This document shows, one piece after another, positions 35,193-45,216 of a stretch of DNA of 64,000 bases; position 1 is the first letter of the stretch, and every line of letters begins with the position of its first letter. The notes beneath the pieces were generated by a model, which saw only the letters and a list, made by a program, of their open reading frames with translations, made no database searches and was not told the DNA's origin. The translations under genes were made by a program, and so were the position numbers. Source of the stretch: Serpentinicella sp031432315 (lineage in GTDB: Bacteria; Bacillota; Clostridia; Peptostreptococcales; Natronincolaceae). The stretch spans positions 1-64,000 of the forward strand of contig NZ_JAVKGO010000002.1 in the NCBI RefSeq assembly GCF_031432315.1, read 5' to 3'.

Positions 35193-36561
35193 ATGAGTAG
35201 TATTAAAGAAACTGTAGAAAAACAAAAGTTGTATTTTGAAGAAGGGAGAACAAAAGACTTAAATTTCCGTTTGGAAAAACTGAAAATATTAAGGCAGGAA
35301 ATAATTAATAATGAGAAAGAAATAATGGAAGCTCTGAAAAAAGACTTGAACAAAGCCCCCTTCGAATCCTATGAAACAGAAATAGGTCTTGTTCTAGAGG
35401 AACTAAAATACTATAAAGCATCTTCCAAATTGGGTAAGACCAAAAAAAGTTAAGACACCAATAATACACTTTTTATCTAAAAGCCACACTTATTCAGAAC
35501 CATATGGCGTAGCACTGATTATGTCCCCCTGGAATTATCCTTTTCAGTTAACAATAGCACCACTAATTGGTGCTATTGCAGCAGGAAATTGTAGCATTAT
35601 AAAACCCTCTGAATATGCTACAAACACATCTGAAATTATAGACAAGCTAATCAGCAAAAATTTCGATGAAGCATATATTTCAGTAATAAAAGGGGGAAGA
35701 GAAGCGAATAAATCTCTGTTAGCTGAAAAATTTGATTATATTTTCTTCACTGGTAGTGTTCAAGTAGGAAAGGTTGTAATGGAAGCAGCTTCAAAACACC
35801 TTACGCCTGTAACCCTTGAACTAGGGGGAAAAAGTCCTTGTATTGTAGATGAAACTGCCAATATAGATTTAGCCTCAAAGAGAATTGTTTGGGGTAAGTT
35901 TTTAAATGCAGGTCAAACTTGTGTAGCCCCAGACTACTTGATGGTGCACAGTAGCGTGAAAGAAAAACTTATAAACAAGATGAAAGATCATATTACTGAG
36001 TTTTATGGTTTATCACCATGCAGTAACAAAGAATATCCAAAGATTATTAATGATAAACATTACAACCGGCTAAGGACATTACTTAATGAAGAGAATATTG
36101 TTTTTGGAGGGCAATTCAACGATAAAACGAATCAAATATCTCCTACTATATTAGATAATGTAACCATAGACAGTGCTGTTATGAAGGATGAAATATTCGG
36201 ACCCATATTGCCGGTAATAGAATTTGAAAATATAAACGAAGTTGTCTCAAGGGTAAATAAAAAGCCTAAACCATTAGCACTCTACTACTTTTCAAATGAT
36301 ATAAAGAGGCAGAAACATATTATTAATAATATATCTTACGGGGGTGGATGTATTAATGATACTATAGTACATCTAGCTACTCCACATATGCCCTTTGGGG
36401 GTGTTGGTGACAGTGGGATTGGAGGGTATCATGGAAAGGCAAGCTTTGATACCTTTTCTCATAAAAAAAGCATACTTAAAAAATCTAATTTAGTTGATAT
36501 ACCTCTTAGATATCCACCATATAAAAATAAATTGAAATTAATAAAGAAAATATTAAGATAA
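35193..36561 (+). pseudogene. Aldehyde dehydrogenase split by a frameshift
   Basis: The N-terminal part (35193-35453) reads the class 3 ALDH opening (RLEKLKILRQEIINNEKEI, then LVLEELKYYKASS). From about 35430 the protein continues in another frame as KWVRPKKVKTPIIHFLSK, then MSPWNYPFQLTIAPLIG. LGGKSPCIVD follows, with the catalytic cysteine in NAGQTCVAPDYL and PFGGVGDSG near the end. A one-base change around 35430-35434 explains the break. Repaired, it would be about 456 residues with all catalytic motifs present. ATG 35193 has GGAGGG. It could be a true pseudogene or a sequencing error. Confidence 0.85.
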
Positions 36562-36734
36562 CATTATTGGATGGATTTATAGACAGCCTACCTAAGCATT
36601 TAAACACATAAAAAACAAAATAGAGTGAGTTGAAAAGTATATATATAAGTGTACTAGAATAAAAAATGTGTATATATTAAACTACTGGGTATTTGATGTA
36701 ATATATAAGATTTAACTAGTAAAGGAAAGATATT

Positions 36735-37010
36735 ATGTTTAATAAAAAAGGTTGGATCATTGGAAATATATTAATAGGAATAGGTGCAATTAGTAGTTTT
36801 TTATACATATTATTTGGTGTATTTTGGACGAATCCTAATTTGATTTCTTTGTATATTGGTGCAGTAGCACTTATATTTATTGTTTTTAATTTTGTTTTAT
36901 TAAAAGAACATAAGATATCCTATTGGATAGGATCATTTTTAATAATGATTTCTTCAGCCGGAGTGACTTACTTATTACACGGAATATTTGTTTTGAATAA
37001 GTTTTTATAA
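36735..37010 (+). CDS. Small three-TM membrane protein
   Basis: The protein is 91 residues with three hydrophobic segments (IGNILIGIGAISSFLYILFG, then SLYIGAVALIFIVFNFVLL and WIGSFLIMISSAGVTYLL). ATG 36735 follows GGAAAG. No family is recognised. The next gene, a membrane-anchored protease, starts 55 bases after its stop in the same direction, so they may share a transcript. Confidence 0.6.
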   Translation: MFNKKGWIIGNILIGIGAISSFLYILFGVFWTNPNLISLYIGAVALIFIVFNFVLLKEHKISYWIGSFLIMISSAGVTYLLHGIFVLNKFL

Positions 37011-37065
37011 TTGCAAAAAGCTTAGTTTTTGTGCTGGTAGATGTTAATAGGAGGAGAAATTATTT

Positions 37066-37818
37066 ATGTCTAATGAAAATGAAGATAATAATCAGGGAAA
37101 TGAAATTGAGGAAGAACAAAACATAGATAATTATAAGAGAAGAAAATCTATTAGGATAATCGCCTTAGTAACAGCTATATGTTTAGGGATTATGATAATG
37201 GGTCCGATATTTACAAATCTTAGCTTACCTTCTTTAGAGTTTCTTAAAGAATCCTCCCAATTAACGCAAAAGCCTGAAATAAAAGAATTTCAAAAATCTA
37301 TCGTTACTATTATGGTTGATAATAAAAGAGGGACAGGATTTAACATAAAAGAAGATGGCTTGATTGTTACAAATGCCCATGTTGTTGAGGATAGAGAAAG
37401 TGTAATCGTTAGTTTTTATAAGGGAGAAATATTTCAAGGAAAGGTATCGAAAGTTTATGAAGGCATAGATTTAGCTCTAATCGAAATAGAAGCTAAAAAG
37501 TTACCAAAGTTAGCGTTAGGAGAGCGGTTAGAGATAAATGAGGAGGATGAAGTATTGATTATTGGGAATCCCTTGCATTACGAGGCCATTGCAAACAAAG
37601 GGGTAGTAGTTGGATTGACTAAAATAAAGGGAACAAGGGAATCGATTTTATTAATCGATGCGCCAGTTAATAGAGGAAATAGTGGGAGTCCTGTTATAAA
37701 CGATGATGGGGAAGTGATAGGGGTAATATTTGCAACTATAAGTGATGAAAATTTTTCCGATAGAAAACTCGGCGCAGCAATTCCTATTAATAGGTTAAAC
37801 CAGATCCTACAAAAATAG
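37066..37818 (+). CDS. Membrane-anchored trypsin-like serine protease (HtrA-like, no PDZ)
   Basis: The protein is 250 residues. An acidic cytosolic tail (1-30) precedes one membrane anchor (31-52) and an S1C-type protease domain with His105 (TNAHVVED), Asp135 (GIDLALIE) and Ser206 (RGNSGSPV). There is no PDZ domain, unlike typical HtrA/DegP, so substrate choice must rest on the protease domain. It would act outside the cell in protein quality control or processing. ATG 37066 has AGGAGGAG. A perfect terminator follows at 37893. Confidence 0.9.
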   Translation: MSNENEDNNQGNEIEEEQNIDNYKRRKSIRIIALVTAICLGIMIMGPIFTNLSLPSLEFLKESSQLTQKPEIKEFQKSIVTIMVDNKRGTGFNIKEDGLIVTNAHVVEDRESVIVSFYKGEIFQGKVSKVYEGIDLALIEIEAKKLPKLALGERLEINEEDEVLIIGNPLHYEAIANKGVVVGLTKIKGTRESILLIDAPVNRGNSGSPVINDDGEVIGVIFATISDENFSDRKLGAAIPINRLNQILQK

Positions 37819-37892
37819 ATTGGTAATAAAATCATTAAAATCAACCATGCGGATTTTAGGACAAAAAAGAATAGAAGACAACGAAACTAAGA

Positions 37893-37917
37893 ATCAGGTC
37901 GAAGGACCTGATTTTTA
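37893..37917 (+). terminator. Terminator of the serine protease gene
   Basis: ATCAGGTC-gaa-GGACCTGAT with a T-run. Confidence 0.85.
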
Positions 37918-38000
37918 GTTGAAGAAGTTTAAAAAGAATGTATGCGGGTATGTAAATTAATATAGAACATTACAGTACATAAATTTAAAGGAGGAATATA

Positions 38001-38393
38001 ATGTTTTTTGTAGACTTTTTAGTTGTGTTCTTAATAGCGGTGCTATTAACTTTTGTATTCGGTGCAGGTGCTAAAAGAGAAAATGTCGGAGGTGGATTAT
38101 TGGCATTTTTTATAATTGTATTTTTAGCCGCATGGGCAGGAGGTACATGGACACAACCAGTAGGTCCTCAAATATGGGGTGCATATTGGCTAAGCTTTTT
38201 AATTATAGGTTTGTTTGTGGCTATGATTATGGTGGCTGTTGCAGAGCCTAAGAGACATCCAAAAAATATTTCTAAAAAGAGTAAAGGGGCAGAAGATCCA
38301 GAGGCTGAAATGGCAGTAGTATATGCGTTTAATATATTTTTCTGGATTGTGGTTATTGCCTTAAGTGTATCAATTATTGGAGCTTATATTTAG
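38001..38393 (+). CDS. Three- to four-TM membrane protein, unknown
   Basis: The protein is 130 residues. Hydrophobic segments are at 3-23, 33-52 and 60-85, and a fourth is at the C-terminus (FNIFFWIVVIALSVSIIG), with a basic cytosolic loop (RHPKNISKKSKG) between. ATG 38001 has AAAGGAGG. It resembles lipid-exposed small membrane proteins, but no family is recognised. Confidence 0.6.
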   Translation: MFFVDFLVVFLIAVLLTFVFGAGAKRENVGGGLLAFFIIVFLAAWAGGTWTQPVGPQIWGAYWLSFLIIGLFVAMIMVAVAEPKRHPKNISKKSKGAEDPEAEMAVVYAFNIFFWIVVIALSVSIIGAYI

Positions 38394-38438
38394 AGAAGAT
38401 AAAGTTACACTTATTAAATTTAATATATAAACATAGAC

Positions 38439-38487
38439 AGGATATATTAGAGCATTTTTATAAGTGCTTTGATATATCCTTATTTAT
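38439..38487 (+). terminator. Terminator
   Basis: GGATATAT...AGCA and TGCT...ATATATCC form a bulged stem, followed by TTATTTATTTC. Confidence 0.65.
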
Positions 38488-38672
38488 TTCAATAAGTTGG
38501 AAATATTTTCATAGAATAACTTTACAGGAGAGTAAGTGTAGAATATTATTAATTAGATAGCGTTTAGCTACAAACGTTTTTTGTAGGAAGAATACTTAAA
38601 TTAAAAAGGAACAAGGAAATAAATTTTGGGGTCTATAGGAAGTAGAAAAATAATATTGAGAGGAAGGTTATA

Positions 38673-39056
38673 ATGAAAAAGGCAATTAAAATTATTGCAG
38701 GAATATTTCTTGGGATTATATTAGTGGGGGCTGGCGGATTGTTTTTTATGACAAGAGGATTAGAGGAAGGAAAGATGGTTACCATCGGTGAGGTGGATAT
38801 TACAGGTCTTGAAGATGGAATATATATAGGAGAGTATAATAGTAGAAGGTGGACCAATAAGGTAGAAGTGAAAGTACAGAGCAACGAGATCGTAGAGATT
38901 AATCTGACAGATGGCTTTACCCACAAAGATGTAATGGAGAAGGTTTACCATAGAATAATAAAGGATCAATCCTTAGATATAGATGTAGTGTCTGGGGCTA
39001 CCGTTAGCAGTAAAGCCTATATAAAGGCAATAGAGAATGCTTTAGGGGTTGAGTAA
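38673..39056 (+). CDS. Small membrane-anchored FMN-binding domain protein
   Basis: The protein is 127 residues. One N-terminal membrane anchor (IIAGIFLGIILVGAGGLFF) is followed by a single FMN_bind domain (LEDGIYIGEY, VEVKVQSNEIVEINL) ending in VVSGATVSSKAYIKAIENAL. The Ser-Gly-Ala-Thr motif is the usual target for covalent FMN attachment by ApbE flavinyltransferases; no apbE gene is in the window. It is probably an extracytoplasmic electron carrier. ATG 38673 has GAGAGGAAGG. Confidence 0.88.
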   Translation: MKKAIKIIAGIFLGIILVGAGGLFFMTRGLEEGKMVTIGEVDITGLEDGIYIGEYNSRRWTNKVEVKVQSNEIVEINLTDGFTHKDVMEKVYHRIIKDQSLDIDVVSGATVSSKAYIKAIENALGVE

Positions 39057-39235
39057 AATCAGTTAATAGTTCAATCCCGAATAACATATACATTTGACTA
39101 GAAGACTGTACTATTCATATAAAAATTATTTAAAAATTAATCTTGATTTTTAAAGTGACTATATGTTATATTTTCATATAAGTTAAATTTACAGAAAATA
39201 CAGAAAATAATGAAAATACAAAAGGGGGAAATGTC

Positions 39236-40264
39236 ATGGGTATGAATTTTAAAAGGAGAATTCCTACTTCCGAAGAGATTATGCAAGAAATACCTGTACC
39301 AAAAGATTTAAAGACTATAAAAGAAAAAAGAGATAAGGAAATAAAAGATATTTTTGAAAGTAAAGATGATAGATTTGTACTAATTATTGGACCATGTTCT
39401 GCGGACAAGGAGGACTCGGTTTGCGACTATATCGGTAGACTAGCTAAAGTTCAGGATAAGGTAAAGGATAAAATTTTAATTATTCCGAGAATATATACAA
39501 ATAAGCCAAGAACAACTGGTGTAGGCTATAAAGGAATGTTCCATCAACCAGATCCAACTAAAACGCCAGATTTATTTGAGGGTATAAAGGCGATTCGTAA
39601 AATGCATTTAAAAGCTTTAAGTGAATATCATATGTCTGCAGCAGATGAAATGCTATATCCAGAGAACTACATCTACCTTTCGGACATTTTAGGATATATT
39701 GCTATTGGTGCCCGTTCAGTTGAAAATCAGGGACATAGGTTGGCAGTAAGTGGAGTAGATGTACCAACAGGAATGAAAAATCCTACTAGTGGGGATATAA
39801 AAGTTATGTTTAATTCTATAGTAGCAGCTCAGCAGTCACATAATTTCACATATAATGGATGGGAGGTAGAGTCTACTGGAAATAAATTAACCCATGCAAT
39901 TTTAAGAGGAGCAGTGGACTCAAGTGGAAGAAACATACCCAACTATCACTTTGAAGATTTAATTAGAGTAGCAGCAGAATATGAAAAGTTAGAACTTTGC
40001 AATCCTGCTATTATAGTTGATGTTAATCATGCTAATTCAATGAAGCGTTACTATGAACAACCTCGTATTGCTAAGGAAGTTTTACATAGTAGAAGGTATG
40101 AACCTTTGTTAAAGAAAATGATAAAAGGCTTAATGATTGAAAGCTATTTAGAGGAAGGTAACCAGAGTATCAACGAAAATATTTATGGAAAATCCATTAC
40201 TGACGCATGTATAGGATGGGATACAACAGAAAAATTAATTTATGATATTGCGGATCATCTGTAA
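39236..40264 (+). CDS. aroF: 3-deoxy-7-phosphoheptulonate synthase (class I DAHP synthase)
   Basis: The protein is 342 residues, the normal length of AroF/G/H-type enzymes. Signature LIIGPCSADKEDSV and the PEP/E4P motif IPRIYTNKPRTTGVGYKG are present, with GARSVENQGHR and a metal-binding VDVNHANS. It condenses PEP and erythrose 4-phosphate to start aromatic biosynthesis. ATG 39236 follows AAAGGGGG. No other shikimate genes adjoin. No leader peptide or T-box is seen in the 180 bases upstream. Which effector regulates it is not readable. Confidence 0.93.
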   Translation: MGMNFKRRIPTSEEIMQEIPVPKDLKTIKEKRDKEIKDIFESKDDRFVLIIGPCSADKEDSVCDYIGRLAKVQDKVKDKILIIPRIYTNKPRTTGVGYKGMFHQPDPTKTPDLFEGIKAIRKMHLKALSEYHMSAADEMLYPENYIYLSDILGYIAIGARSVENQGHRLAVSGVDVPTGMKNPTSGDIKVMFNSIVAAQQSHNFTYNGWEVESTGNKLTHAILRGAVDSSGRNIPNYHFEDLIRVAAEYEKLELCNPAIIVDVNHANSMKRYYEQPRIAKEVLHSRRYEPLLKKMIKGLMIESYLEEGNQSINENIYGKSITDACIGWDTTEKLIYDIADHL

Positions 40265-40306
40265 AGTATAATGATACACAAACAGTGATGAGTTGTTAGA
40301 AAAGAT

Positions 40307-40341
40307 AAGGACTGTCTCTTAAATACGAGGCAGTTCTTTTT
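40307..40341 (+). terminator. Terminator of the DAHP synthase gene
   Basis: AAGGACTGTCTC and GAGGCAGTTCTT arms with TTTTT. Confidence 0.75.
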
Positions 40342-40549
40342 GGTTTAAACTAAGCCTTTATTATCAACTATTTTAAAGTGAGTAAAAGTCTTATAATGAG
40401 GAGTGAAATTAAAAGAAGCTTTAGAAAAATTTTACAAAATAAATAACACACTAGCCATTTTGATTTTAAAGAGGATATTAAGTAAAATAATATTAAGATT
40501 ATTTTTAATAAGAAATTATTTTATTAGTTGTTATTTTAGGAGGAGTACA

Positions 40550-41116
40550 ATGAACTTATTAGAAGAAATAAAAAGATATGAACCGTATAATGATCAAGAA
40601 GAACAGGATCAACAATTAATGGTAAAGTACTTAAGTACCTTTGGAAACTTATTAACCAGAGAAAATGAGATGGCACATTTTACTGCATCAGCTTGGGTAC
40701 TTAATAAAGAAAGAACAAAAGTTTTGATGATTTATCATAATATATATGATTCGTGGGCTTGGACTGGTGGGCATGTAGATGGGGAGAAGGACCTTTTGAA
40801 GGTTGCTATAAATGAGCTGAAAGAAGAGACTGGGGTGAATTATGTAAAGCCGATAGTAGAAGATATTTTTTCCTTAGAGATTCTTTCTGTTAATGGTCAT
40901 ATGAAGCGGGGCAAATATGTGTCCTCCCATCTACATTTGAATGTAACCTATTTACTAGAAGTAGATGAAGATTTAGAACTTTTTATAAAACCAGATGAAA
41001 ATAGTGGGGTTATGTGGGTTGATTTTAATAAATCAGCAGCGCTGTCCAAAGAAATATGGATGCAAGGAATATATAAAAAACTAAATGAAAAGTGCAAATT
41101 GTTAGAAACCGAATAG
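40550..41116 (+). CDS. Nudix hydrolase
   Basis: The protein is 188 residues. The Nudix box is seen as GGHVDGEKDLLKVAINELKE followed by ETGV, with the REUxEE-type helix reading NELKEETG. ATG 40550 has TAGGAGGAG; an upstream frame from 40403 has no ribosome site and reads lysine/isoleucine-rich noise. Nudix enzymes hydrolyse nucleoside diphosphates linked to another moiety; the substrate is unknown. It is followed by cooS but with a 116-base gap. Confidence 0.88.
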   Translation: MNLLEEIKRYEPYNDQEEQDQQLMVKYLSTFGNLLTRENEMAHFTASAWVLNKERTKVLMIYHNIYDSWAWTGGHVDGEKDLLKVAINELKEETGVNYVKPIVEDIFSLEILSVNGHMKRGKYVSSHLHLNVTYLLEVDEDLELFIKPDENSGVMWVDFNKSAALSKEIWMQGIYKKLNEKCKLLETE

Positions 41117-41232
41117 CTTGCATTGAGGAAATTGGGTAATAAAAGAAATTAATTGTAATAGTGAATATTTAAAACTGACATAGAAGAGACTAAAACAAAT
41201 AAAATATGAATTGTTTATGGGAGGATAAATCT

Positions 41233-43365
41233 ATGTCAGACAAGGATGTGCAAAAATCTTATCAAAGAAGTGCAGAAAGAATGCGAGGAGATCAAAAGAC
41301 TTTTTCAGCTGATTTAACAGATGCCGATTATAATGATCCTAGCTTACATGAGGATATTCACAAAAAAATTCAGGTAGACTATGAAGGAATAGAAAAATCG
41401 CCATCGATGGAAGAAGTACATCAATGGCAAAGAGATCATATTAAAAAAGATGATCAGTCAAAGGAAGGATATCCTTTAAATACAATTATTGATCCTGCTA
41501 TGAGAGAGATGTATCAAGTCGTAAACAAAGCAGGAATGAGCAATGTATTTGACCGTTTTAGTGAACAACAACCAACACAATGTAAATTTTGTATTGAAGG
41601 GTTATCCTGTCAACTATGTGCAAATGGTCCATGCAGAATTAGTAAGAAGGCACCAAGAGGTGTCTGTGGTGTAGACGCCCATACGATGGTAGCAAGGAAT
41701 TTTACATATAGACATGTAACCATTGGTACATCAGCAAACATATTTCATTGCCATCAAGCAGCAAGAACACTAAAAGCTGCTGGGGAGCATCCAGAAAGTG
41801 GATTGAAAATACGAGATCCTGAAAAACTAAAAAAATATGCTGATATGGCCGGGTTAGACGCTAATCAGCCTATAGATAAGCTTGCTATAGCATTTGCTCA
41901 ATGGGTAATGGATGATATACATTTGCCTCATCATATGGAATCTAAAGCGGTTGAAGCCTTTGCACCTACAAAAAGAAAAGAGCTTTGGAGACAGTTAGGA
42001 CTATTTCCAGGTGGGGGATATAGTGAGGTAGCCTATGCACAAACCCAGTGTATGACCAATTTTAACTCTGACCCTGTAGAGTTTTTACTTAGAAGTGTTC
42101 GTCTAGGAATAGCGAATGAATATCAGGGATTATTTTTATTAAATATCGTTCAAGAAATTTTAATGGGTACTCAAGAGATTGCAATGAAAAAGCAGAATAT
42201 GGGTTTATTGAAAGAAAATCAGATCAATGTTGTAACCAATGGTCATATGCCGTTATTGGCGCATATAGCAATTGATTTAGCTTCTAGTGACGAATGGCAG
42301 AAAAAAGCAAAAGACGCTGGGGCTGAAGGCATTAAAATATTTGGGCATGTTTGCGAAGGGCAGCAGCTAATTAACTATGAAGGCACCCACAACCAAAGTG
42401 CTTATGGTGGTCAAGAAGGTGAATGGTTATCACAGGAATACCTATTAGCAACTGGAGTTGTTGACCTATTTATGTTTGATTATAACTGTACTGTACCAAC
42501 AATGCCTATATTTGCTAAAAAATTTGGGACCAAGTTATTAAGTACGCATCCAGTTATTAAACTACAAGGAACAGAGACCTTAGACTTTGTACCAGAAAAA
42601 ATGAAAGAACAAGCTACAAAGGCTTTAGAGATGGCAATTGATTCTTTTAAAGAAAGAAAGAGAGAAAATCGAAAAACCTATATTCCTCCTCATGTCTCTG
42701 ACTGCATGGTTGGTTTTAGTACGGAATCAGTAAGAAATGCGCTTGGCGGTAGCTTTGACCCATTAATTGAACAAATAGCTAATGGTAATATTAGAGGAAT
42801 AGCAACAATCGTTGGGTGTACGACAGCTCGATATGGTCAAGGTGGTAGTAATATATTTAAAATCACAAAAGGTTTGATTGAAAACAATATTTTAGTATTA
42901 TCAGGTGGATGTACCTCTAGTGTTATGGAATACACAGGGTTAACAGATCCAAAGGCAGCAGAAGAATGTGGAGACGGTTTAAAAGCAGTTTGTAAACAAT
43001 TAGGGATTCCACCGGTATTGACCTATGGGGCTTGTGTAGATATAGGAAAGATGACCCATACTGCTAAGGAGTTAGCAGATGCATTAAATGTAGACACGAA
43101 TAAACTACCTTTGGTAATTGGTGCCCCTGAATATTTAGAGCAAAAAGCAGTAGCCGACGCATGTACTGCTGTAGCCTTAGGATGGTTAGTTCATGTAGCA
43201 CCAGTTCCTTCAATTACAGGAAGTGATGTAGTGGTCAAAACCTTGACTGAAACGACTGAAACATTAGGATTAGGTAAGGTGGTAGTAGAAATGGATGCAG
43301 AAAAGACTATACAAATTTATGTTGACCATATTGAAGGAAAAAGAAAAGCGTTAGGATTAAACTAA
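41233..43365 (+). CDS. cooS: Anaerobic carbon monoxide dehydrogenase catalytic subunit
   Basis: The protein is 710 residues, longer than the usual 630-640 because of an N-terminal extension of about 70. Cluster B/D region is CKFCIEGLSCQLCANGPC (117-134) with C145. C-cluster ligands appear intact: the His in NGHMP, and cysteines in GHVCEGQQ, DYNCTVP, VGCTTARY, SGGCTSS and YGACVD, plus Lys in EQKAVAD. Where most CooS have CC in GLCCRxC this has Ser-Cys (S125), so one expected cluster D ligand is replaced. It oxidises CO or reduces CO2. No cooF, cooC or ACS genes adjoin. ATG 41233 has GGGAGGA. Confidence 0.93.
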   Translation: MSDKDVQKSYQRSAERMRGDQKTFSADLTDADYNDPSLHEDIHKKIQVDYEGIEKSPSMEEVHQWQRDHIKKDDQSKEGYPLNTIIDPAMREMYQVVNKAGMSNVFDRFSEQQPTQCKFCIEGLSCQLCANGPCRISKKAPRGVCGVDAHTMVARNFTYRHVTIGTSANIFHCHQAARTLKAAGEHPESGLKIRDPEKLKKYADMAGLDANQPIDKLAIAFAQWVMDDIHLPHHMESKAVEAFAPTKRKELWRQLGLFPGGGYSEVAYAQTQCMTNFNSDPVEFLLRSVRLGIANEYQGLFLLNIVQEILMGTQEIAMKKQNMGLLKENQINVVTNGHMPLLAHIAIDLASSDEWQKKAKDAGAEGIKIFGHVCEGQQLINYEGTHNQSAYGGQEGEWLSQEYLLATGVVDLFMFDYNCTVPTMPIFAKKFGTKLLSTHPVIKLQGTETLDFVPEKMKEQATKALEMAIDSFKERKRENRKTYIPPHVSDCMVGFSTESVRNALGGSFDPLIEQIANGNIRGIATIVGCTTARYGQGGSNIFKITKGLIENNILVLSGGCTSSVMEYTGLTDPKAAEECGDGLKAVCKQLGIPPVLTYGACVDIGKMTHTAKELADALNVDTNKLPLVIGAPEYLEQKAVADACTAVALGWLVHVAPVPSITGSDVVVKTLTETTETLGLGKVVVEMDAEKTIQIYVDHIEGKRKALGLN

Positions 43366-43372
43366 ATACACT

Positions 43373-43407
43373 AAAAAAGTCATTTCTTATTTGAAATGGC
43401 TTTTTTA
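43373..43407 (+). terminator. Terminator of cooS
   Basis: AAAGTCATTTC-ttattt-GAAATGGCTTT with six Ts. Confidence 0.8.
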
Positions 43408-43649
43408 TATGTTGGGAAATCCAGAAAGCGGTTTCACTAGTATATTTATAAGTAAAAAAAAGGGAATTGACTAGGAATTTACATCAAATAATGCTAATAT
43501 TTAGTAATAGAGAGTTAGTAGCGCTTATACTGAAATCTGTTGAAGTGTAAGTGTGAAGATTTCAATTGACTTAATTTTAAACTGATTCGAATTGAATGGA
43601 ACAACCCATTGTTATATTTAAAAAAAAACAAAAATCAAGGGGGAATATT

Positions 43650-44276
43650 ATGACCATAGAGCATATGTATTTTGTAAATTTTATTATTGCCGCTGTTGTA
43701 TGTGTATTTTTGATTCTTGAAGGATTTCATAAATACCGTCAAAAAGAAATTATATTTCATAATAAAGTACTCAGTATACTTCTTTTAGTCTATCTTTTTA
43801 TGACGCTAATTACTAGCTTTATAAGAGTAGAGCAAGAATATAAGAAATTTGCTGTAGTTTTTTTATTAGCTCCAGGAGTCATTTTTGTCTATAGATTATA
43901 TGTAGAGGTTATTAGTAGAAGAATTACAATTTATGATATAGAAAAGAAAGAAGCAATTTATTTAGTAAAGTCGGTATTAGAAGAGCTTAAAATAGAATAC
44001 AATCATGAGGTTAATGAAAAAGGAAAAAATATATTCAAAATAAAAGGCAGTAAAGCAAAAATAACGTTAAAAGAGGTACCCGTATTTGAAAATAATAAAG
44101 AAGTTTTAGTGTTAAACAGTTATGACTTTACCCAAAATAAACAATTTCAACTTGGTTTGAAAGACAAAACCTTAGAAGTGAAAAAAGAAAAGTCAAAACT
44201 AAGAGGAATTGGAGAAATAATCACTGGCGGAACATTAATAATAATTATAGCTATAATATTAGTTATTTATAAATAA
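43650..44276 (+). CDS. Membrane protein of unknown function (208 aa)
   Basis: Three N-terminal hydrophobic segments (residues 6-25, 43-62, 70-90) are followed by a basic alpha/beta cytosolic domain (ITIYDIEKKEAIYLVKSVLE) and a C-terminal membrane segment (IITGGTLIIIIAIILVIYK). ATG 43650 follows AAGGGGGAA; a start at 43596 lacks a ribosome site. It is not recognised, and no neighbour hints at a role. Confidence 0.65.
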   Translation: MTIEHMYFVNFIIAAVVCVFLILEGFHKYRQKEIIFHNKVLSILLLVYLFMTLITSFIRVEQEYKKFAVVFLLAPGVIFVYRLYVEVISRRITIYDIEKKEAIYLVKSVLEELKIEYNHEVNEKGKNIFKIKGSKAKITLKEVPVFENNKEVLVLNSYDFTQNKQFQLGLKDKTLEVKKEKSKLRGIGEIITGGTLIIIIAIILVIYK

Positions 44277-44397
44277 GGCTTTCGCTTTTGTATAATAAAA
44301 ATCTTCCACGAAATCTTCTGTAATATGATAAAATTAGATATAAAAGTGCTAAAATTAGCATTAAACTTTATTATTACGGGAAGATAGGGGGCAAATT

Positions 44398-45150
44398 ATG
44401 AAATTAATTTCGTGGAATGTAAACGGCATTAGAGCCTGCCTTAAAAAAGGATTTATGGATTTTTTTGAAAAAGAAAATGCAGATATATTTTGCATTCAAG
44501 AATCTAAAGTACAAGAGGGCCAAGTCACTCTGGACTTAAAGGATTATCATCAGTATTGGAACTATGCTGAGAAGAAAGGTTATTCTGGGACAGCCATATT
44601 CTCGAAAGTAGCGCCTTTAAATGTAACATATGGCATTGGTATTGAAGAACACGATAATGAAGGGCGAGTTATTACACTAGAATATGAAGACTTCTATGTG
44701 GTAACTGTGTATACACCCAATTCTCAAAGAGGTCTTGCACGATTAGACTATAGGATGAAATGGGAAACAGATTTCTTAAAATATTTAAAAGGGATTGAAG
44801 CATCAAAACCAGTCATATTATGTGGGGATTTAAATGTTGCGCATAAAGAGATAGATCTAAAAAATCCTGATACCAATCGAAAAAGTGCAGGTTTTTCAGA
44901 TGAAGAACGGGCTAAGTTTGATGAACTTCTAAACAATGATTTTATTGATACATTTAGATACTTTTATCCAGATAAAGAAGATGCCTATACTTGGTGGTCA
45001 TATATGAGAAAAGCGCGAGATAGAAATATCGGGTGGAGAATTGATTATTTTTGTGTGTCATCAAAGTTAAAAAGTGAGCTAAAAGAAGCTAGTATTTACA
45101 CCGATGTGCATGGATCAGATCATTGTCCAGTGGGATTAGAAATATTCTAA
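44398..45150 (+). CDS. xth: Exodeoxyribonuclease III
   Basis: The protein is 250 residues, full length for ExoIII/APE1-type enzymes. The opening MKLISWNVNGIRA and catalytic motifs IQESKVQ, VYTPNSQRG, GDLNVAH and WRIDYF plus C-terminal GSDHCPVGLEI are all present. It acts as apurinic/apyrimidinic endonuclease and 3'-5' exonuclease in base excision repair. ATG 44398 follows ATAGGGGG. A terminator follows. Confidence 0.95.
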   Translation: MKLISWNVNGIRACLKKGFMDFFEKENADIFCIQESKVQEGQVTLDLKDYHQYWNYAEKKGYSGTAIFSKVAPLNVTYGIGIEEHDNEGRVITLEYEDFYVVTVYTPNSQRGLARLDYRMKWETDFLKYLKGIEASKPVILCGDLNVAHKEIDLKNPDTNRKSAGFSDEERAKFDELLNNDFIDTFRYFYPDKEDAYTWWSYMRKARDRNIGWRIDYFCVSSKLKSELKEASIYTDVHGSDHCPVGLEIF

Positions 45151-45174
45151 AGTAAAATATAAGAAAAATATGGG

Positions 45175-45216
45175 AGACAGACTGTTTTTTTATTTAAATA
45201 GTCTGTCTTTTTTATA
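45175..45216 (+). terminator. Terminator of the exonuclease III gene
   Basis: AGACAGACT and AGTCTGTCT arms, T-rich loop, then six Ts. Confidence 0.8.

Noticed and set aside
40403..40549. N-terminal extension of the Nudix gene
   Set aside because: It has no ribosome site and lysine/isoleucine-rich noise; ATG 40550 has an ideal Shine-Dalgarno site.
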